DNA from: Lewinella sp041392765
Lineage (GTDB): Bacteria > Bacteroidota > Bacteroidia > Chitinophagales > Saprospiraceae
Reading direction: 5' to 3'
Length of the DNA stretch: 64,000 nucleotides
NCBI GenBank assembly: GCA_041392765.1
Contig: JAWKLL010000024.1
Location: 16,168 to 80,167 of the forward strand
The translations under genes and the position numbers were made by a program. Of the stretch, positions 58,069 through 64,000 are shown piece after piece. Each line of letters starts with the position of its first letter. Positions within the stretch are counted from its first letter, which is position 1. The notes under the pieces were generated by a model, which made no database searches, was not told the origin of the DNA, and saw nothing but the letters and a program-made list of their open reading frames with translations.

Positions 58069-58100
58069 GCAGTTGTTTATTTCACTAAAAAATACATACT

Positions 58101-58982
58101 ATGCGTTGGCAAGGTAGAAAAGCAAGCACTAATGTAGAAGACCGCCGTGGTGGCGGAGGTTCTATGGGCAAAAAAGTAGGTGGGGGATTTGGTATTGGTA
58201 CCATCCTCATCGTCATATTCGCACTAATCATGGGCAAGAACCCTGCCGACCTGCTTCAGGTATTTGGGGGGGAGGTGGCATGGCGGCTGCTCCTACGGAA
58301 AGCACCAACGGCACGACTACCGGCAATGCCGCAGAGGATGAGCTGGCTAACTTTGTTTCGATCGTGTTGCAAGACACCGAAGATGTGTGGACGAAGCTCT
58401 TCCCAGAGCAATTAGGACGCACGTATCAGAAGCCTGTATTGGTCATTTTCTCTGGGGAGACAGTCTCTGGTTGTGGACGCGCTAATGCGGCTACAGTATT
58501 TACTGCCCCGCCGACCAAAAGCTGTACATTGACCTGAGCTTCTATCGCGAGCTTAAAAACCGTTTCAAAGCCCCGGCGATTTTGCTATGGCCTACGTATT
58601 GGCGCATGAAGTGGGGCACCACGTTCAGTTTCTGCTTGGCTACACCCAACAAGTAGATAAAATGCGCGGCAGGGTTTCGCAGGCACAATACAACGATGCT
58701 TCTGTAAGATTGGAATTGATGGCCGATTTCTTGGCGGGTGTTTGGGTCAACCACGCCCAACGTATGAAGAACATTCTTGAAGAAGGCGATATTGAAGAGG
58801 CCATTCGCGCTGCGGCAGCCGTAGGCGACGACAACATCCAGATGCAGTCGCAAGGATACGTGGTGCCGGAATCCTTCACGCATGGTACATCAGAGCAACG
58901 TACCCGTTGGTTCGCTAAAGGTGTGAAAACGGGTGATCTAAGGCAGGGTGATACGTTTTCGGCGAACCCCTTTAGATTTTGA
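58101..58982 (+). CDS. YpfJ-family neutral zinc metallopeptidase, frameshifted
   Basis: About 293 residues. The conserved N-terminus M-R-W-Q-G-R-K-A-S-T-N-V-E-D-R-R-G is followed by a membrane helix (F-G-I-G-T-I-L-I-V-I-F-A). After breaks near 58270, 58500 and 58575, the catalytic part reads L-A-H-E-V-G-H-H-V-Q (HExxH) with the downstream Glu ligand likely in L-E-L-M-A-D-F. The family ending S-A-N-P-F-R-F is kept. Proteins of this family (COG2321) are membrane-anchored and their substrate is unknown. The repaired reading across S-G-C-G-R-A-N-A-A-T-V-F to Y-C-P-A-D-Q-K-L-Y-I-D agrees with the family. Confidence 0.85.
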
Positions 58983-59079
58983 TTTTTGTCCCGATGGCTA
59001 TCGGGATTTGATGTGTGATTTTGTCCCATAGCTATCGATGTGATGGATGTGTGAATGGAAGGAAATTGGGCATTAAACA

Positions 59080-59200
59080 TTTTCGCGGAATGCCCCGGAT
59101 AAGGGGCCGCAGCATGAGACGCGCCCCGTCCTGTAAGGCGGGGTGTGGCTACGCGAAGCACACCGGCCGAGGCTTTGCCGAGGGTCATAATAAGTAGGTG
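59080..59200. repeat. GC-rich block before gldA
   Basis: gcgccccgtcctgtaaggcg and aagcacaccggccgaggctt are part of a structured GC-rich stretch like other REP-like blocks. A hairpin gtcccgatggctatcgggat sits slightly upstream at 58988-59007 and may terminate the peptidase transcript. Confidence 0.45.
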
Positions 59201-59213
59201 ATAAACGAACGAT

Positions 59214-60135
59214 ATGTCTGTACAAGTAACGGCACTGACAAAAATTTATGGCATCCAGCATGCGGTGGATGGTATTGATTTTGAGGCGCACCCTGGAGAG
59301 ATTTTGGGCTTTTTGGGGACCTAATGGAGCGGGCAAAACCACTACCATGAAGATGATAACTGGGTACTTGCCGCCTACCGCTGGATCGGTGGAGGTGTGC
59401 GGGGTAGATGTGGCGAAGGATACGCTGGCCGCTAAGCGACACATTGGGTACTTGCCGGAGCACAACCCGTTGTACAAGGACATGTATGTACGCGAGTACC
59501 TGACGTTTGTGGCGAGGATATATAAGATTGCACAGCCTGCAAAACGCATCGCGGAGCTGATAGAGATGACGGGGTTGGGGGTGGAGCAACACAAGCCCAT
59601 CGGTGCGTTGTCGAAAGGTTATCGGCAACGGGTGGGGCTGGCACAGGCCATGCTACACGACCCGCAGGTGCTGATATTGGACGAGCCTACTTCGGGCTTG
59701 GATCCCAATCAATTGGCGGAGATTCGCGCACTCATTAAACAGTTGGGGCAACAAAAAACGGTTTTGTTTTCCACGCATATTATGCAGGAGGTGCAAGCGC
59801 TCTGCGATCGCGTGGTCATCATCAACCGAGGGCGGTTGGTGGCCAATGACCCGATCGACCAGTTGCAGGCGCGGATACAGGGGCAGTCGGTGGTGACAGT
59901 GGCTTTTGCGCGACCGGTGGGGGCAGAGGCGTTGCGCGGCCTGAACGGCGTGCAGAAAATAGACCCTGCGGGGAAAAACCGCTGGAAACTGACTACTTCG
60001 GGGAAAATGGACATACGCGAGGCATTGTTCAAACTAGCTGTGAGTGCGGATGCTCCGCTGCTGGAGTTGCACCGCGATGAAATGAGCATAGAGGACGTAT
60101 TCCGACAACTGACGGAGAAAAAAGCAGGCGCATGA
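59214..60135 (+). CDS. gldA: GldA: ATP-binding subunit of the gliding ABC transporter, single frameshift
   Basis: About 307 residues from the ATG at 59214. The frame breaks at about 59320, where ttggggacc has one G too many (repaired F-L-G-P-N-G-A-G-K-T-T, the Walker A motif). The signature is L-S-K-G-Y-R-Q-R-V and Walker B is V-L-I-L-D-E-P-T-S-G-L-D-P, followed by the H-loop F-S-T-H-I. With GldF and GldG it forms an ABC complex reported as needed for gliding in Flavobacterium johnsoniae. The ATGA overlap with the next gene shows tight coupling. Confidence 0.9.
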
Positions 60136-60827
60136 GGGTAGGTTGGTGGTTGTGGATGTTGTTGATAAGCTGGGGGCTGCACGGGCAAGAAGCACCGCTC
60201 CCCGACAGTCAGCGGGTGGATGTAAGCTATGCGTTCCGCGATGGCGTGTATAGCCAATTGACCGACCTACGGCTTAATACACCTACCATTGCATTCAAAA
60301 ACTTGGGGGGGCAGATGGTATTGCAGGCCGATGAGTGGTTGCTAAAGGTAGAAACCCTGCACCCGCTAGGGCGGCCCGACTTGGAAATACCGTTGGATCA
60401 GGTGGCAGCGATATGCGTGGATGGCATGCCTTATGTGTTTGCCTACAAAGATTCATTGCGACGGTTTTCGGTGTTTGCTGGGCTGCGCGTAAAGGGGCTG
60501 CTTTCCTACTACGCTTATGATACCTTGGCCTACGACACGGTGATGGTGCGAGCCTATAATCCGGTGAATGGTCGCCCTTTTAGGGAAAAGGCAGTGGCTC
60601 GCCCCCGCGCCGAGTTGACGGAGAAGATTATCCACTTGGGTACGGGTCAAACCTGGGACTTTGATCCAGAGGGGATGGCACAAGCAATAGCAGACGATGC
60701 GGTGCTGACGGCTACGCTGAAGAGCCTGACGGAAGAGGAGCAGCTAGCGCGGTTGCAAAAAATACTGCTCATCTACGACGATCGGCATCCGTTGTGGTTG
60801 CCAGTCATAAAGGATGGATCAAACTAA
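60132..60827 (+). CDS. Exported protein of unknown function inside the gld cluster
   Basis: The 231-residue protein overlaps gldA by four bases. A signal peptide (M-R-V-G-W-W-L-W-M-L-L-I-S-W-G-L-H-G-Q) leads to a soluble domain with mixed alpha/beta pattern (S-Y-A-F-R-D-G-V-Y, V-A-A-I-C-V-D-G-M-P-Y-V-F, A-R-P-R-A-E-L-T-E-K-I). No Cys pair, catalytic motif or known domain was recognised. Translational coupling to gldA makes a role with the Gld ABC complex possible. Confidence 0.6.
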   Translation: MRVGWWLWMLLISWGLHGQEAPLPDSQRVDVSYAFRDGVYSQLTDLRLNTPTIAFKNLGGQMVLQADEWLLKVETLHPLGRPDLEIPLDQVAAICVDGMPYVFAYKDSLRRFSVFAGLRVKGLLSYYAYDTLAYDTVMVRAYNPVNGRPFREKAVARPRAELTEKIIHLGTGQTWDFDPEGMAQAIADDAVLTATLKSLTEEEQLARLQKILLIYDDRHPLWLPVIKDGSN

Positions 60828-60830
60828 TAC

Positions 60831-60900
60831 GCATGATACAACGTGGTGAATATTTCCCGAAGATACTCGCAGATGAATACGCGGATTTACGCAGACTTAT
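60831..60900 (+). repeat. 70-bp direct repeat, copy 1
   Basis: It ends with a 40-base stretch (agatactcgcagatgaatac then gcggatttacgcagacttat) identical to copy 2; the first 30 bases match imperfectly. It lies between the unknown gene and gldF. Confidence 0.85.
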
Positions 60901-60968
60901 CAGCGGACTTTGCGGAAAAAATCTGCGTCAATCAGCGGGGAAAAAATGCCTAGTACTTTGACTATTAG

Positions 60969-61038
60969 GCAGGATTCAAGGTGGTAAGTTTTTCCCGCAG
61001 ATACTCGCAGATGAATACGCGGATTTACGCAGACTTAT
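60969..61038 (+). repeat. 70-bp direct repeat, copy 2
   Basis: The offset to copy 1 is 138 bases. The spacer also carries a related word pair, atgcctagtactttga and atgtctaatactttga (60946 and 61051). Confidence 0.85.
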
Positions 61039-61090
61039 GAGCTGGAAACCATGTCTAATACTTTGAGGATCAATAAGAATTAACTCATTT

Positions 61091-61822
61091 ATGATAAGTA
61101 TCTTTAGAAAAGAAATCAACCTGTTCTTTAGTTCGCTCATCGGCTACATAGTGGTGGGCGTATTTTTGGTAGTACTGGGCTTGTTTCTGTTTGTTTTTCC
61201 CGATACAAGCCTGTTGAGTCATGGTTTTGCTACCCTCGACCCGTTGTTTTCGATGGCACCCACGATTTTTATTTTTTTGGTGCCTGCGGTGACGATGCGC
61301 ACCTTTGCGGAGGAGCAACAAAACGGCACGATTGAACTGCTCATCACCCGCCCCATCTCCGATTGGCAGATATTGGCGGGCAAGTACTTGGCCAGCTTGG
61401 CGTTGGTGGTGTTTGCGTTGATACCTACTGTGTTGTACTACTACACGGTTTATCAATTGGGTGCACCCCAAGGCAATTTGGACGCGGGCGGTATCTTGGG
61501 GTCTTATATTGGGTTATTTTTTTTGGCGGCGGGTTTTGTGGCCATCGGCGTGTTTGCCAGTGCGGTGACGAAAAATCAAATCGTTGCTTTCTTGCTGGCC
61601 ACGGCACTGTCCTTCTGGTTTTACTGGGGGTTCGATTATTTGAGTCGGCTTCCGTTCCTGTTGGGTGGAGGCGATACCGTGCTACAAATGTCGGGTATGC
61701 TATATCATTATGAAAGCCTGAGTCGGGGCGTACTGGATAGCCGCGATATGGTGTATTTTGTGAGTCTAGCCGGTTTTTTTCTGTTTCTGTCCATTTTGGC
61801 GATGGAGCGGCGTAAGTGGTAG
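61091..61822 (+). CDS. gldF: GldF: permease subunit of the gliding ABC transporter
   Basis: The 243-residue integral membrane protein is intact, with six hydrophobic segments. It matches ABC-2 type permeases of the GldF group: M-I-S-I-F-R-K-E-I-N-L-F-F-S-S-L at the N-terminus, then T-M-R-T-F-A-E-E-Q-Q-N-G-T-I-E-L-L-I-T-R-P and a final S-I-L-A-M-E-R-R-K-W. gldG starts 21 bases downstream. Confidence 0.93.
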   Translation: MISIFRKEINLFFSSLIGYIVVGVFLVVLGLFLFVFPDTSLLSHGFATLDPLFSMAPTIFIFLVPAVTMRTFAEEQQNGTIELLITRPISDWQILAGKYLASLALVVFALIPTVLYYYTVYQLGAPQGNLDAGGILGSYIGLFFLAAGFVAIGVFASAVTKNQIVAFLLATALSFWFYWGFDYLSRLPFLLGGGDTVLQMSGMLYHYESLSRGVLDSRDMVYFVSLAGFFLFLSILAMERRKW

Positions 61823-61843
61823 TGTTCATCATTGTAAAGAACT

Positions 61844-63562
61844 ATGCAAGCAAATAAAAAAATACAAACCACCCTACAAGCGGTTCTTGGATTGGCGGTG
61901 GTCGTGTTGCTAAACATTGTGGCCAACAGCCGAATGAGCGGTCGCCCGCTGTACGGGGCATTAGACTTGACGGAGGAGAAGCGTTTTACCCTCACCCCTG
62001 GCACCCGTGCCATGCTGGAACAGCAGGAAGATGTGGTATTCATTCGCGTGCTGCTGGCTGGGGATAAATACCCCGCCGGATTCAAAAGATTGCAGGAAGC
62101 GACTCGGGAAATGCTGGAAGATTTTCGGGGGACTGCTTTATTGAGTACGAATTTTACGACCCAACCAGGGACGGCGACGAGATCAACCAGCGGCGGGAAA
62201 AAGTACAAAGAAGACGGCATCTTGCCCGTGAACCTGCGCGTGAAAGGCACAGACGAAACCTCCATTACGTCCATCTTTCCGTATGCCATCGTGTTTAGGG
62301 CGAGCAATCGGAGGTGGTCAATATTTTGGAAAACGAGATACCGGCGTACCCAACGACGTGATCCCTGAACAATGCCGTGGCTTTGTTGGAATACAAATTG
62401 GCCAATGCCATCCAAAAGTTGAACGTTACTATCACCATATCGTTGCCTTCACTACGGGCAGGGCGAGCTGGTGGCAGCACAGACCGCCGACCTTGAAAGA
62501 GTGCGCACCCACTACGAGACGGGCGTTTGGCGTTGGACAAGCGTAGCTGCCATACCCAAGGAGGTGGAAGCCTTGGTGATAGCCAAACCTACCCGCCCCT
62601 TTTCGGAGCGCAACAAGTTCAAGATTGACCAGTACATCATGAACGGCGGCAAGGTGCTATGGCTGCTGGACAAAGTAGCGGTGGATTTGGACAGCCTTCA
62701 GGGGCGCAAGGAGTTTTACCCGTCGCCCTACGAGCTGAACATCGATGATTTGCTGTTTAAATACGGTGTCAGGCTCAACACGGATTTGGTGTTGGATATG
62801 CGCTGCACCCGCATCCCCTTGGCTACGGGCGTGGTGGGCAATGCGCCGCAGTTCGACCTATTCCGCTACCCTTATCATGTCTTGTCGTTGCCCCAAAGCA
62901 ACCACCCAGTGGTGCGGAGTTTGGAAGGGGTGAACCTGCGCTACCCCAGTTCTATCGACATCAGCCCGCGCACCAAGACGGAGATTACCAAAACGCCTTT
63001 GCTGCAAAGCAGTGAGACATCCCGCTACCAGAAGCTACCCTTGGGTATGGATTTCAATTTCCTCCGTTACGACTTAGATCCGGAGCGATTCCAAGAGAGC
63101 GGCATGGTGCTGGCTGTACTGATGGAAGGCGTATTTCCTAGCATGTACGAAAACCGTCTGACCGCTGAAACGATGGACATGCTACGTACCATTGATGCGG
63201 AGTACAAAAAAGAAAGCGTACCCAACCGGATGATCGTCGTATCGGACGGCGATGTAGCCGCCAACCCCGTGAGAGCCGACGGAAGCGTGTTGCCCCTAGG
63301 GTTCAACGAGTTTGAGAAATACCAGTTTTCCAATAAAGACTTCTTAATCAACGCCATAGAGTACCTCTTAGACGAGGGGGGGGTCATACAAGCCCGCAGC
63401 AAGGAAGTGCGCCTGCGCCTATTGAACACCGAAAAAGCGGAAGCAGAAAGCCGCTTCTGGCAGTTCATCAACATCGCATTACCCCTCGGCTTATTGGCTG
63501 TCTTCGGTTTTATTTACACGTGGATACGCCGCAGGAAGTATGCGGGTAGCGAGGTGGGATAG
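61844..63562 (+). CDS. gldG: GldG: gliding-associated ABC transporter accessory component, frameshifted
   Basis: About 572 residues when repaired. The N-terminal helix (T-L-Q-A-V-L-G-L-A-V-V-V-L-L-N-I) is followed by R-F-T-L-T-P-G-T, a hallmark of the GldG/ABC_transp_aux family. A long periplasmic-type domain follows (A-L-V-I-A-K-P-T-R-P-F, F-K-I-D-Q-Y-I-M-N-G-G-K-V-L-W-L-L-D). A C-terminal helix (L-P-L-G-L-L-A-V-F-G-F-I-Y-T-W-I) anchors it. Indels lie near 62130, 62190, 62310 and 62350-62470. The second half, from about 62480, is clean. Confidence 0.88.
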
Positions 63563-63582
63563 ACGTGAATTTGATTTTTATT

Positions 63583-63755
63583 AAAACGTGAATTATGGAT
63601 AATAACTAAATGTAAAAAATTAAAAACCAACAGGTTAGGGTGTGCCCCCTGCAAAACAGGGGTCGGGCTATCCGCTCCAGTACCTCCTTGCAGTCGGCAC
63701 GTCCGCTCCTATCCCTCACACAAAAACTATCTAATTGATTATCAGTTTTTTATGT
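63583..63755 (+). repeat. 173-bp dispersed repeat, copy 2
   Basis: It is nearly the same as 22646-22818 across its full length with no large gap. It sits directly after gldG. Confidence 0.88.
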
Positions 63756-63907
63756 CGAATTACTAATATAAAAAAAATGGGCATAAAATTGATCAATGTC
63801 CAATATAGCGCGATGATGTTGGTTTATTTGGATGCCAATTTTCCCCTTTTGCCGCATTTGAGTCATCATGATGGTAAGAATATTTAACTACAAACTAAAG
63901 AAACAGC

Positions 63908-63915
63908 TAACTTTG
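63908..63915 (+). promoter_or_regulatory. -7 box for the last gene of the window
   Basis: taactttg fits TAnnTTTG and lies 40 bases before the start codon at 63956. No clear -33 element is visible. Confidence 0.5.
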
Positions 63916-63955
63916 TGGCGCATAGTATCTTTCAAACCTATAATCTTACCATTTT

Positions 63956-64000
63956 ATGTTCGACGATTCCCGCCCCGTCACGGACTGGCTGCCCATCACC
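63956..64000 (+). CDS. Start of a gene, possibly a YgiQ-family radical SAM protein
   Basis: Only 15 codons are visible: M-F-D-D-S-R-P-V-T-D-W-L-P-I-T. The R-P-(I/V)-T-D-W-L-P pattern resembles the N-terminus of YgiQ-type radical SAM proteins of Bacteroidota as I recall it. The position behind a good -7 box supports a real gene, but the family call is tentative. Confidence 0.4.
   Translation, partial: MFDDSRPVTDWLPIT

Noticed and set aside
60831..61038. Two spaced direct repeats as a possible CRISPR remnant
   Set aside because: Only two units, 70 bp long with a 68-bp non-spacer-like interval and no cas genes; they look like a dispersed intergenic repeat.

Overview
The window reads as a chromosomal piece of a Bacteroidota bacterium, most likely a Saprospiria-type organism (Lewinella/Haliscomenobacter-like). 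The evidence is several secreted proteins ending in type IX secretion (T9SS) type A sorting domains, PKD-rich surface proteins, the gliding genes gldA, gldF and gldG, Bacteroidota -7 boxes of the form TAnnTTTG, and poor Shine-Dalgarno sequences. There is no rRNA, no recognisable tRNA, no CRISPR array and no SusC/SusD pair. Most of the window is host-like DNA of mid GC. The AbiJ-like gene (17.8-19.1 kb), the Fic gene (23.0-23.8 kb) and a thioredoxin-like lipoprotein (50.3-50.9 kb) are clearly AT-richer.

Layout. 1-11 kb: a beta-1,3-glucan (laminarin-type) locus with a GH149/GH94-like phosphorylase, a GPH-type MFS sugar symporter, two GH17 enzymes, a T9SS-exported two-lobed binding protein, and a propeller/coiled-coil/LuxR regulator. 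11-17 kb: XRE regulator, ECF sigma factor, outer-membrane protein, 6-phosphogluconolactonase-like lipoprotein, gamma carbonic anhydrase, ankyrin protein and SPOR protein. 17-21 kb: an accessory island with an AbiJ-like putative defence nuclease and a complete IS256-family element with its 8-bp target duplication, both between imperfect direct repeats. 21-24 kb: GT-C membrane glycosyltransferase, lipoprotein remnant, Fic protein. 23.8-25.9 kb: paaZ. 26-30 kb: RND efflux adaptor and a heavily frameshifted RND pump. 30-36 kb: EF-G paralogue, secreted repeat-domain protein, metZ and cdaA. 36-45 kb: TPR/PD40/OmpA protein, outer-membrane protein bracketed by two MITE-like elements, rpsT, paaE plus a YkgJ protein, and a P-domain T9SS protein. 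45-49 kb: cysteine desulfurase, tcdA, tatD-like and gluQ. 49-58 kb: Omp28-like T9SS protein and a roughly 2000-residue metzincin with 17 PKD domains. 58-64 kb: YpfJ-like zinc peptidase, the gldA-x-gldF-gldG cluster, and the start of a possible YgiQ-type radical SAM gene.

How genes work together. The first locus can cleave beta-1,3-glucan, import oligosaccharides and phosphorolyse them in the cytoplasm. paaZ and paaE lie 17 kb apart but share the same -7 box and an 18-bp near-palindrome just before their start codons, which suggests one phenylacetate regulon. GldA/F/G, the SPOR protein and the PorE-like protein fit gliding and T9SS physiology.

Caution on quality. About twenty genes are interrupted, mostly by single-base indels in short homopolymer runs, and several of them are normally essential (cdaA, the nifS-type desulfurase). 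The breaks cluster at 26.9-31.4, 33.6-35.1, 45.2-47.4 and 58.2-62.5 kb. Sequencing or assembly error is the simplest explanation; real pseudogenisation cannot be excluded from sequence alone. The window also carries at least five families of short dispersed intergenic repeats.
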